DNA from: SH-MAG3 sp035461245
GTDB taxonomy: Bacteria; Gemmatimonadota; Gemmatimonadetes; Longimicrobiales; RSA9
DNA length: 64,000 nt
Reading direction: 5' to 3'
NCBI GenBank assembly: GCA_035461245.1
Contig: DATHVP010000123.1
Span: forward strand, 1 to 64,000
Position 1 is the first letter of the stretch, and every line of letters starts with the position of its first letter. The position numbers and the translations under genes were made by a program. This document shows, one piece after another, positions 9,648-16,960 of this stretch. A model generated the notes under the pieces. It did not search any database, was not told the origin of the DNA, and was given only the letters and a program-made list of their open reading frames with translations.

Positions 9648-11483
9648 TCAGAACCGCCAGCTGGTGCGGTAGTCCCGGGCCACCGCCGCGCCCGTGAGCC
9701 TGGCGCGGACCATCTCCACCGGCATGTTGCCACCCTGCAGGATGGTGTCGTGGAACTCCCGGTCCGTCATGCGGCCGCCGCCCACGAACTCCTGGTGCAG
9801 CGCCCTGAACTGCAGCCCCCCCAGCATGTAGGCCGCCTGGTAAAGGGGCGGGTATGTGCCCACCAGTGACCGGCGCACCTCTGCGGTGGCGTTGGCGCGC
9901 TCGTGGCCGACGCGCTCCACGAGGAAATCAATGGCCTCGTCCGGCGACATGGCGCCGAGGTGCACATTCAGCGAGAAGATGATGCGCGCCGCCCGGTGCA
10001 TCCGCCAGAACAGCATGCCCACGCGGTCTTCCGGCGTCTGCGGGAACCCCAGGTCCCACAGCAGCATCTCCCAGTAAAGTGCCCAGCCCTCCGTCCAGAA
10101 CGGCGTCGAGAAGGCGCGCCGGTGCGGGTTATAGCGGTTCGTCATGTACTGCTGCAGGTGGTGCCCGGGGATCAGTTCGTGGTGCACCACGGCCCGGCTG
10201 AAGTGCACGTTGTTGCCGCGCATGGCCATGAGCTTGTCCTCGTGCGCCATGTCGGCGGTGGGAAAGGCGACCTGCACCATCTCGCCACCCAGGAAGAAGG
10301 GCGCCGTCCGCTGCTGCTGGGGCGACAGCATCTCCATGCGCCACACCTCCTTCGCCAGGGGCGGTACCGTCACCAGGTTCCGGGCCTCGAGGAAGTCGAT
10401 GGCTTCCTGGGCGAGCATGGTAGTGAGGGCCGTCTGCGCCCCGGGCTCGACGTGCTGGTTCTTCACGTGCTCGACGGCGGCGAGCCAGTCATCACCATAG
10501 CCGAGTTCCCGGGATGCCCTGCGCATCTCCGTCTCGCACCACTCGAACTCCCGTTCTGCGATGCGGACAAGCTCCGCGGCGGAGTACGGGATCATCTCGT
10601 AGAGCAGGTCCTCGCGCAGGCCCGCGTCACCGATGGGATCTCCGATGATGGGCTCCTCCTCGCCTGGCCGGATCCCGACCACGCGTTCCCGCAGGGTCCG
10701 GACGTAGGCCTCGAGTGCGGCGTCGGCCCGGTTGTATGGCTCGGTTGCCCACCAGGTGAAGAGCGGGTCGTAGCCGCTGTAGAAGCGGTACCACCGCTGC
10801 AGCGTCTGCCGCAGGTCACTGACGGCACCGGCGGCCCGGAACGCGACGATGCGTGTCGTGACGATGGGCTCGGCGGCACCGTTACCGTTGGCTGCAGTGG
10901 TTGCGACACCGGCACCGGCGCGGACGCCGGCCTCGGCACGACGCCGGGTCTCCTCGACCTGTGCGGCGATGGCGGCGAGCTGGTCCGCGACCGTCCTGGC
11001 CTCGATGGGCTCGAGGTTGCGCCGGCTCTCCTGCAGCGAGGTGATGGCTTCGGCGAACGGCAGCAGTGGCCCCATTTCGCCCATCTGGCGCTCCTCCCGG
11101 TCCAGCAGCCGCTGCTGGTACGCGATCTCGTTGCGGAGCAGCACGTGGTCAATACGGGACTCGTTGTCGAGCTGGTCAAACGCCATGGCGGCGAGGCGGC
11201 CGTTCCAGCCGTTGTAGAATTCGCGCAGGCGGTCACGCCGCGTGGCGGACCACGGCAGGTCGTAGCGCCGCATGAGGGTGGAACGGTCGGTGCCGTAGCG
11301 GTCCACGGCGTCGCGCAGCTGACTCGTCGTCGCCGCCGTGAATGCCTCCATGGGAGGCAGTGGCTCGATTTCTCGTAGCGGTGCCCGCCCCAGTCCGGTC
11401 TGGGCGTGGCTGGCTGTTGGGAAGGCAGTCGCGATGCCGCAGGCGAGGACGAGGCGGAGTGCCGGCCGGGGCGTCTGGAACAT
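9648..11483 (-). CDS. DUF885 family secreted metallopeptidase-like protein
   Basis: This DUF885 protein has 611 residues and a Sec signal peptide ending in ASHAQ. DUF885 proteins are predicted zinc metallopeptidases of the gluzincin type. The candidate zinc motif is HHELIPGHHLQ, with a downstream EGWALYWE stretch that usually supplies the third ligand. The N-terminal half is helical and charged, including a Gly/Asn/Ala-rich insert near residue 190. The frame stays open far upstream into the divergent serine dehydratase gene, but the ATG at 11483 is the only one giving a signal peptide, so I use it. The gene is convergent with the kinase gene. The peptidase activity is inferred from family reading, not proven. 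Confidence 0.88.
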   Translation of the reverse strand: MFQTPRPALRLVLACGIATAFPTASHAQTGLGRAPLREIEPLPPMEAFTAATTSQLRDAVDRYGTDRSTLMRRYDLPWSATRRDRLREFYNGWNGRLAAMAFDQLDNESRIDHVLLRNEIAYQQRLLDREERQMGEMGPLLPFAEAITSLQESRRNLEPIEARTVADQLAAIAAQVEETRRRAEAGVRAGAGVATTAANGNGAAEPIVTTRIVAFRAAGAVSDLRQTLQRWYRFYSGYDPLFTWWATEPYNRADAALEAYVRTLRERVVGIRPGEEEPIIGDPIGDAGLREDLLYEMIPYSAAELVRIAEREFEWCETEMRRASRELGYGDDWLAAVEHVKNQHVEPGAQTALTTMLAQEAIDFLEARNLVTVPPLAKEVWRMEMLSPQQQRTAPFFLGGEMVQVAFPTADMAHEDKLMAMRGNNVHFSRAVVHHELIPGHHLQQYMTNRYNPHRRAFSTPFWTEGWALYWEMLLWDLGFPQTPEDRVGMLFWRMHRAARIIFSLNVHLGAMSPDEAIDFLVERVGHERANATAEVRRSLVGTYPPLYQAAYMLGGLQFRALHQEFVGGGRMTDREFHDTILQGGNMPVEMVRARLTGAAVARDYRTSWRF

Positions 11484-11583
11484 GGCGGAATTCCGGGCTG
11501 AGAGTCGCCGATACCGCTGGTGCGGTGTATGAGGAATGCGATAAAGTACGGTTTGCACCGCAGATCTGCCATTGCGAGGGGTT

Positions 11584-12468
11584 GTGCACAGATCCATTGA
11601 GGCCATGCTGCAGGACGCCACCGGCTCCGGGCGCTCGCTTCCTGAAGTCGTCCTGCGCCTGGAAGTCGAGGAGACCGGCACCACGGAAGACGCCGTGCGG
11701 GACCGGATCCGCCGGACCATTCGCGTCATGCGGGATGCCATCGATGAGGGGCTCGAGGGCGACGTCCGCTCGCCGTCAGGCCTCACGGGCGGGCGGGCGA
11801 AGCGCTTGTTCGATGACGGGCCCCGGCTGCTGGGCCCGCGCGTCACGACCACCCTGTCGCGGGCCATCGCGACCCTCGAGGTGAACGCCGCCATGGGGCT
11901 GATCGTCGCCGCGCCAACTGCCGGCGCCGCGGGCGTCCTGCCGGCCATTGTCATCAGCGTCGGCGAGTTCCTGGAACTGGACGACGATGCGCTGGTGGAC
12001 GCCATGCTCGTGGCGGGCGGAGTCGGTGGCGTAATTGCGCAGAGGGCGTCGCTGTCCGGTGCCGAGGGCGGCTGCCAGGCGGAGACCGGCTCGGCCGCCG
12101 CCATGGGCGCCGCCGCCGTCTGCTACATTGCCGGGGGCAGCAACGAGCAGGTCGCCACCAGCGTCGCGCTGTCGTTGCAGGGCATGCTGGGCCTCATCTG
12201 CGATCCCATCGGCGGGCTGGTGGAGATCCCGTGCATCTACCGCAACGCGTCCGCCGCCATGCAGGCCATTGCCGCCGCGGAGATGGCCCTGGCGGGATGC
12301 GATTTCCCCGTCTCCGCCGATGAGGTCATTGACGTGATGGGCGAGGTCGGCCGCCGCATGCCCGTGGCCTACCGGGAAACGGCGATGGGTGGGCTGGCCG
12401 CAACGCCTTCGGCCCGTCGGCTGGTCCAGATCCAGCCGTCCCGCACGCCCACAGGAATCAGCCAGTGA
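11584..12468 (+). CDS. sdaAA: L-serine ammonia-lyase, iron-sulfur type, alpha subunit
   Basis: This is the catalytic subunit of the Fe-S L-serine dehydratase, which converts L-serine to pyruvate and ammonia in the cytoplasm. Three cysteines expected to hold the 4Fe-4S cluster are seen in EGGCQAETG, LICDPIGG and VEIPCI. The family motif APTAGAAGVLPA is present. The GTG start at 11584 gives an N-terminus the same length as typical SdaAA. A TTG at 11572 and an ATG at 11605 are also in frame, and no start has an ideal ribosome-binding site (GAGGGG lies only two bases before the GTG). It overlaps the beta-subunit gene by four bases and opens a five-gene coupled string. Confidence 0.93.
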   Translation: MHRSIEAMLQDATGSGRSLPEVVLRLEVEETGTTEDAVRDRIRRTIRVMRDAIDEGLEGDVRSPSGLTGGRAKRLFDDGPRLLGPRVTTTLSRAIATLEVNAAMGLIVAAPTAGAAGVLPAIVISVGEFLELDDDALVDAMLVAGGVGGVIAQRASLSGAEGGCQAETGSAAAMGAAAVCYIAGGSNEQVATSVALSLQGMLGLICDPIGGLVEIPCIYRNASAAMQAIAAAEMALAGCDFPVSADEVIDVMGEVGRRMPVAYRETAMGGLAATPSARRLVQIQPSRTPTGISQ

Positions 12469-13136
12469 TCATGGTCTCCCTGTTCGACATCATCGGCCCG
12501 GTCATGGTCGGGCCGTCCTCGTCCCACACGGCAGGCGCGTGCCGCCTGGGGCTCATGGGGCGCGCCATCCTGGGTGGCACGCCGGAGCACGCGCGCATCC
12601 GGCTGCACGGTTCCTTCGCCGCCACGGGAGAGGGTCACGGCACGCACCGGGCCCTGGTGGGCGGGCTGGCGGGCATCCCGCCCGATGACCTGCGCCTCAA
12701 GCAGGCCTACGACGAGGCCCGGGCGACGGGCATGGAATGGGACTTCGTGGACGAGGACCTGGGCGAGGACGCGCATCCGAACACCGCGGTCCTCGAACTG
12801 CGTCGGGGCGACGAGAAGGTCTCGCTCCGCGGCGCATCAGTCGGCGGCGGTCGCATCGAGGTCACGGAACTCGACGGTTTCTCCATCTCCCTTGGTGGCG
12901 ATTACCACACCCTCGTCGTGGTTGCGCGGGACGAGCCCGGCACCATCATGACCATCACCGGGCTGTGCGCTGCCGAGAGCATCAACGTGGCCACCATGCG
13001 GGTGGACCGCACGGGCCGGCGCAAGGACGCCCTGATGACCATCGAGGCCGACGCGCCGATACCGGAGCGGGTGCTGGACGAGTTGCGCGGCTTCGAGTGG
13101 CTGCGCTGGGTCCGCCGCGTGGAGAAGATCGCGTGA
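12465..13136 (+). CDS. sdaAB: L-serine ammonia-lyase, iron-sulfur type, beta subunit
   Basis: This 223-residue subunit pairs with the preceding alpha subunit. The hallmark GPVMVGPSSSHTAGA sits at the N-terminus, followed by the beta domain. A C-terminal ACT domain (from about residue 145, TLVVVARDEPGTIMTITGL) probably senses amino acids. Translation starts at GTG 12465, overlapping the alpha stop, or at ATG 12471; the first fits coupling better. The alpha-before-beta order is the reverse of the arrangement I recall from Bacillus. Function is secure from both halves being adjacent. Confidence 0.94.
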   Translation: MIMVSLFDIIGPVMVGPSSSHTAGACRLGLMGRAILGGTPEHARIRLHGSFAATGEGHGTHRALVGGLAGIPPDDLRLKQAYDEARATGMEWDFVDEDLGEDAHPNTAVLELRRGDEKVSLRGASVGGGRIEVTELDGFSISLGGDYHTLVVVARDEPGTIMTITGLCAAESINVATMRVDRTGRRKDALMTIEADAPIPERVLDELRGFEWLRWVRRVEKIA

Positions 13137-13816
13137 TCCCGTTCCGCCCGCGTGTGCCGCTGCTGGGTACGGCCATCCTGCTGCTGCTGGGCGCTGCCAT
13201 ATTCGGCGGCCTCTTCCTGCTGTCCGGCCGGCCCCGCCTGTCCGAGGAGGACGTGCGCGACGTCGTGTATTCCACCATCCAGCGTGAATCCGGCGCCGCC
13301 TTCCTGGTCACCGGCTGGATCGAGGTGACGGCCGCAACGCGAGTGGAAAACACGCGCACCGTGCTGCCCGGCATCATCGGCCTGGACCTGGGCACGACGA
13401 GCGCGAACGTGCGGGTGCCCGGCCGCGTGTCGTACGGCTTCGACGCGGCTGAACTGACGCCGGACATGATCCGCCTGCTCGACGATGACGTCGTGGAGGT
13501 GGAGTTGCCGCAGCCGTCCATCTACTCGGTGGAACCGGAGCTGTCCCAGATGGAGATCGAGACGCGCCGCGGCTGGGCGCGCGTCTCGCAGGCGACCACG
13601 GACCAGGTGCGGGACCGCGCCATCGCGCTCGTTCAGCCCACGCTGCTGGCGCAGGGCCAGCGCCACCTGGCCAGCTCCACGCAGCCGCAGGTCAACACGG
13701 CCGACGCACTGCACCATATGCTGCACCCCGTACTCGTGGCCATGGGCATGACTGACCCGCAGATCCGGTTCCGCATCGGCCGCATCACTGTTGAGCCCGG
13801 CCGGACTGAGCGATGA
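13133..13816 (+). CDS. DUF4230-like membrane-anchored protein
   Basis: This 227-residue protein has one N-terminal membrane helix (about residues 7-27), followed by a soluble domain. The soluble part starts with a helix containing SEEDVRDVVYSTIQ, continues in beta strands, and ends with long helices. The pattern matches DUF4230 proteins as I remember them, with a strand region ending VEVELPQPSIYSV. The start is GTG 13133, overlapping sdaAB by four bases; there is no upstream ATG that is compatible. DUF4230 has no established function. Its tight coupling to the serine dehydratase genes is odd and may be only operon packing. Confidence 0.75.
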   Translation: MIPFRPRVPLLGTAILLLLGAAIFGGLFLLSGRPRLSEEDVRDVVYSTIQRESGAAFLVTGWIEVTAATRVENTRTVLPGIIGLDLGTTSANVRVPGRVSYGFDAAELTPDMIRLLDDDVVEVELPQPSIYSVEPELSQMEIETRRGWARVSQATTDQVRDRAIALVQPTLLAQGQRHLASSTQPQVNTADALHHMLHPVLVAMGMTDPQIRFRIGRITVEPGRTER

Positions 13817-14514
13817 TCGAACTGGTGCTGGTGGACTTCGACGATACGCTGGTGAACACGGGGCCGCGGTTCCAGAACGCCCGGCGCGCCCTCGTGCTGC
13901 TGCTGCAGGAAGCCGGCTTCGACGAGGGCGTCGCCCGGGACATGCTGTTCAACCGCGTGGACCCTGAGATGCGGGCGCGCTACGGGCTGGGCCCGAAGCG
14001 GATGGAGCCGTCCTTCGTCGCGACGTACGACCAGCTGTGTGCGCTGTACGACATGCCTGCGGACCCGGACATCCGGCAGCGCGCGGCAGAACTCGGTCGC
14101 GGCTGTTACGGCCCGCCGCCGGCCTTTGACGGCGCCCTCGACGCGTTGCGCAGGCTGAGCGAGTCCCATCCCACCGTCGTCTACACGCAGAGTGGCGACC
14201 TGGAGTACCAGCTCTCATGCGTGCGCGGCGCCGGCATCATTGATATTGTCACCGAGCACCGCGTCCGTATCACGGACCGCAAGGACACTGGTATGTTCCG
14301 GCAGACACTGGACTACTATGGCGTGCGGCAGCCCGACGCGGCGTGGATGATCGGCAACAGCCTGCGCAGCGACATCAATCCCGCCCTGGAGGCGGGCGCC
14401 AACGCCATCCTGGTGGAGACGGAGGATCCGTGGGAGTACGACCTGGTCGAGCCGGTAGCCACGACGTTCCGTCGGGTACGCACGTTCCCCGACGCCGTGG
14501 CCCTGTTGCTGTGA
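13813..14514 (+). CDS. HAD-superfamily hydrolase
   Basis: This 233-residue cytoplasmic phosphatase-like enzyme has the HAD motif I (VDFDDTLVNT) at residues 7-16. Motif II appears as VVYTQSGD, and the late motif as WMIGNSLRSDINPALEAGA. An all-helical cap lies between motifs I and II, as in phosphoglycolate phosphatase-like HADs. The substrate cannot be told from sequence. It overlaps the DUF4230 gene by four bases (ATGA) and the next gene by one (TGATG). Confidence 0.9.
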   Translation: MIELVLVDFDDTLVNTGPRFQNARRALVLLLQEAGFDEGVARDMLFNRVDPEMRARYGLGPKRMEPSFVATYDQLCALYDMPADPDIRQRAAELGRGCYGPPPAFDGALDALRRLSESHPTVVYTQSGDLEYQLSCVRGAGIIDIVTEHRVRITDRKDTGMFRQTLDYYGVRQPDAAWMIGNSLRSDINPALEAGANAILVETEDPWEYDLVEPVATTFRRVRTFPDAVALLL

Positions 14515-15272
14515 TGGTGCGTGTTTCCGGGATCCGCGACGGCGTTCGCCATGGCACTGGTCCCCTCGTCGCGGCGTTCGCGCTCCTGCTGGCGGCGTGT
14601 GATGCCGGCGACACCCCGGCCCCCCCTGCGGCTACGACACCGCCTGCGGGCGAAGCGCCGGGTGATGTGTCCGCCACATGGCCTCTGGATGACGCCGCGG
14701 GCGTGCACGTGCGGCGGGAACGGGCGGCCAGCCTGACGGCGTCAGGTGCGCGCGATGTGATCATCGTCACGGCCGAAGGGCCGCGCTACGATTCGCTGGA
14801 TATACGGCTCTTCATAACGAACGCCGACGGCGACACGCTGTGGGCGGATGCGTGGAACAGTTCCTACTACTTCTACTACGACGACCTGTCCGGCCGCTCC
14901 CGCATGGACGTGATGACGACCGTGCAGGCGCAGGTGGACACACTGCTCCACGACTCGCGCCTCACTGCCCGCGGGTTGCCCGAGCCGATGCAGGCGGCTG
15001 ACTACGGCGACCTGTTCCGGGAGAGCACCCGCTACCATCTCGCGGAGCTGGACTGGCGCAACCGGGCGAGCCTGCGGCCAGCGGAACTGACGCCTGCCGA
15101 GGCGTACGACCGGATCAATGTGGAGGACGTGGCGCCGGCGCGGGTCGGGGTCGTCCTGTCGGAAGTGGCGTCCGGGCCGACGTACTGGTATTACGCCGGC
15201 GGCGAGGCGAGCTACGTGATCGGCTGGAGCGTGCGCGAGCACGCGTTCGTCAGGATTTTTTCCTGCTGTTGA
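14514..15272 (+). CDS. Putative lipoprotein of unknown function
   Basis: This 252-residue protein begins with a signal ending LLAAC, so it is a predicted lipoprotein, followed by a Pro/Ala-rich linker. The mature part is acidic, beta-rich and tyrosine-rich (WNSSYYFYYDD), with no domain I recognise. ATG 14514 overlaps the HAD stop; in-frame codons further upstream lie inside the HAD gene and are rejected. It is the last of the five coupled genes and ends a few bases from a convergent gene. A run of six T near 15254-15259 lies just before the stop and is unusual here. Confidence 0.75.
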   Translation: MVRVSGIRDGVRHGTGPLVAAFALLLAACDAGDTPAPPAATTPPAGEAPGDVSATWPLDDAAGVHVRRERAASLTASGARDVIIVTAEGPRYDSLDIRLFITNADGDTLWADAWNSSYYFYYDDLSGRSRMDVMTTVQAQVDTLLHDSRLTARGLPEPMQAADYGDLFRESTRYHLAELDWRNRASLRPAELTPAEAYDRINVEDVAPARVGVVLSEVASGPTYWYYAGGEASYVIGWSVREHAFVRIFSCC

Positions 15273-15300
15273 GCCGGCGTGTGCCGGGCATCACGGGCCG

Positions 15301-16449
15301 TTACCCGGCGTCACCCGGAGGTCGCCCGGCCGGCAGTGCGTCGGCGATGCGGGCGATCTCCTCCGCCTCGCGCCAGGCCGCTTCGAGAGCGGCCAGTTCG
15401 CCCTCCAGGGCTCGCCGTTCCGCCTCCTCGTTCAATGCCATCTCCAGCGCCAGGGCCTCTACGTTACCCAGCCGGGGGCGGTCGTCACCGCTGACGTCCC
15501 TGTACTTCCGGACGGGGATGACCTCCCCGCGGAAGGTGCCCAGGACCTGACGCAATGTGGGGCCGGTCTGCTGGCGGCGTTTAGACTTCGTGAGGGCGGC
15601 GCCACTGGTGGCGGCCTTCCGTACGAAAGCGTCGGGGCCACCGGCCTCCACGATGGTTGCAAGGGCGCGTTCCACGTCGTCATGACGGGCGCCGCTGGCA
15701 TTGTAATCCGTCATGACGCGGGCGAGCAGGCGTTGCGCGGCCTGGCCGGTGACCTCGAACGGTTCGCTGCCCGCCGGGCTCCAGCCGGCCGCCGGCTGCT
15801 TCCATGGGTGCAGCAGGTGAGTGGACGGCAGGCGTACCGCCAGCCCGCCGCCTTCGGATGGGGCCAGCACCGACTCGTGCAGGTGCTGCCTCCGGATGAC
15901 CAGCTCGCCGCCCGTCGGCGACTGCTCCGGGGGCACCCGCATCACCACACGCCGTTGCTGGATGCCGCTCGTGTAGACGGTGTAGATCTGGAAGGCCGCG
16001 TTGAACATGAGCAGCGGCGTGCCGGCGCCCAGAATGAAGGGGAGCCCCACGTAAATGCCGGCCGCACCCAGGGCGCCAGCAGCGCCGGCGGTTGTTACAA
16101 CGAGGTTGCGCCGCCGCCGGCTGACGAGCTGCCGGCCATAACGCCAGGCCGCAAGTTCGTTCGGCAGCGCCTTGCCGACGCGGACCAGCCGCGTGCCATC
16201 CGGGAGCCGGCACAGACCGATGTTCTCAGAGTGCACGCGGGTCCGGGCGTCGGTGAACATGCGCTCGGCCGCCTCCACGACTTCCCAGCGTTCCTCGAGA
16301 GGCGCCAGGTTCCACCGGCCGCACCGTCGGCACACGGCCCAGAGGCGGCCGTGCCACGCGTCAAAGGCCACGCCGCGGCCCACGGGAAACGCCTCGATGG
16401 CCTCGTTCGTGCCAAGTGACGCAGCACAGAACAGACAGGTCGAATACAT
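15301..16449 (-). CDS. Zinc-ribbon and transmembrane protein of unknown function
   Basis: This 382-residue protein starts with two CxxC pairs (C5/C8 and C40/C43) that should bind one zinc. A hydrophobic segment follows at about residues 109-155, probably two membrane helices, and then a soluble domain. A highly charged helix rich in Glu and Ala, likely coiled coil, forms the C-terminus (about 340-372). I do not know a named domain, though I recall similar unnamed proteins in Gemmatimonadota and Acidobacteriota. The first CxxC is only four residues from the start, which fixes ATG 16449. That start is just 16 bp from the divergent arfB start and has no ribosome-binding site; see the promoter entry. 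Confidence 0.8.
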   Translation of the reverse strand: MYSTCLFCAASLGTNEAIEAFPVGRGVAFDAWHGRLWAVCRRCGRWNLAPLEERWEVVEAAERMFTDARTRVHSENIGLCRLPDGTRLVRVGKALPNELAAWRYGRQLVSRRRRNLVVTTAGAAGALGAAGIYVGLPFILGAGTPLLMFNAAFQIYTVYTSGIQQRRVVMRVPPEQSPTGGELVIRRQHLHESVLAPSEGGGLAVRLPSTHLLHPWKQPAAGWSPAGSEPFEVTGQAAQRLLARVMTDYNASGARHDDVERALATIVEAGGPDAFVRKAATSGAALTKSKRRQQTGPTLRQVLGTFRGEVIPVRKYRDVSGDDRPRLGNVEALALEMALNEEAERRALEGELAALEAAWREAEEIARIADALPAGRPPGDAG

Positions 16450-16455
16450 ATGCGG

Positions 16456-16484
16456 AATGTAAACAATGACTGATCATGAGTCAC
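16456..16484 (-). promoter_or_regulatory. Candidate promoter for leaderless mRNA of the zinc-ribbon gene
   Basis: On the minus strand GTGACT (16479-16484) and TACATT (16456-16461) are separated by 17 bp. Each matches the sigma-70 consensus at 4 of 6 positions. The -10 end lies six bases before ATG 16449, so transcription would start at or next to the A of the start codon. This agrees with the absence of a ribosome-binding site. The element overlaps the first codons of arfB. Confidence 0.4.
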
Positions 16485-16930
16485 CGCCCCCAGTTCCGGA
16501 GCATGCCCTGCTCCAGGTGAACGACGAGCTTGCCATCCCGCTGGCGGAGCTGGCTTACCGGGCCACCCGGTCCGGCGGCCCCGGCGGCCAGCACGTGAAC
16601 ACGTCGTCCACGAAGGTGGAGGTGGAGTTCGACGTGGCATCGTCGCCGTCACTGACGGACGCGCAGCGGTCCCGCATCATGGAGAAGCTCGCCACACGCA
16701 TTGACGGCAGCGGCATCCTGCGCCTGACGTCGAGCGCCAGCCGCAGCCAGCACCAGAACCGGGAGGACGTGACGGAGCGGCTGGCAGCGCTGCTGGCCGA
16801 GGCGCTGGTACGCCCGAAGCCGCGCCGGAAGACGAAGGTGCCCCGCTCGGTAAAGGAGGCCCGCCTGAAGGAAAAGAAGCAGCGGGCCGAAACGAAACGA
16901 CGACGCGGACCGGTCCGCCCGGACGAGTGA
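16466..16930 (+). CDS. arfB: Alternative ribosome-rescue factor ArfB (codon-independent peptidyl-tRNA hydrolase)
   Basis: This 154-residue protein frees stalled ribosomes by hydrolysing peptidyl-tRNA on non-stop complexes. The catalytic GGQ (G40-G41-Q42) sits in the signature RSGGPGGQHVN. The C-terminal tail is highly basic (KEKKQRAETKRRR), as needed to enter the empty mRNA channel. The N-terminus from ATG 16466 is about 15 residues longer than usual; a GTG at 16517 would give the normal length, but neither has a clear ribosome-binding site. It is a single gene between divergent and convergent neighbours. The call is secure; only the start is uncertain. Confidence 0.95.
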   Translation: MTDHESPPPVPEHALLQVNDELAIPLAELAYRATRSGGPGGQHVNTSSTKVEVEFDVASSPSLTDAQRSRIMEKLATRIDGSGILRLTSSASRSQHQNREDVTERLAALLAEALVRPKPRRKTKVPRSVKEARLKEKKQRAETKRRRGPVRPDE

Positions 16931-16960
16931 CACGTCCGGCGGCCGGTCCGCCGCGCCGCG

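Noticed and set aside
9903..11378. A 491-codon plus-strand frame opposite the DUF885 gene
   Set aside because: High GC keeps antisense frames open; the minus-strand product has a signal peptide and a metal motif, this one has nothing.
11484..12104. A 200-residue extension of the DUF885 gene
   Set aside because: It is antisense to sdaAA and lacks any domain; the true start is at the signal peptide.
15254..15259. A run of six T near the end of the lipoprotein gene, considered as a frameshift or terminator
   Set aside because: No adequate stem precedes it at the right distance, and a frameshift gives no recognisable extension.
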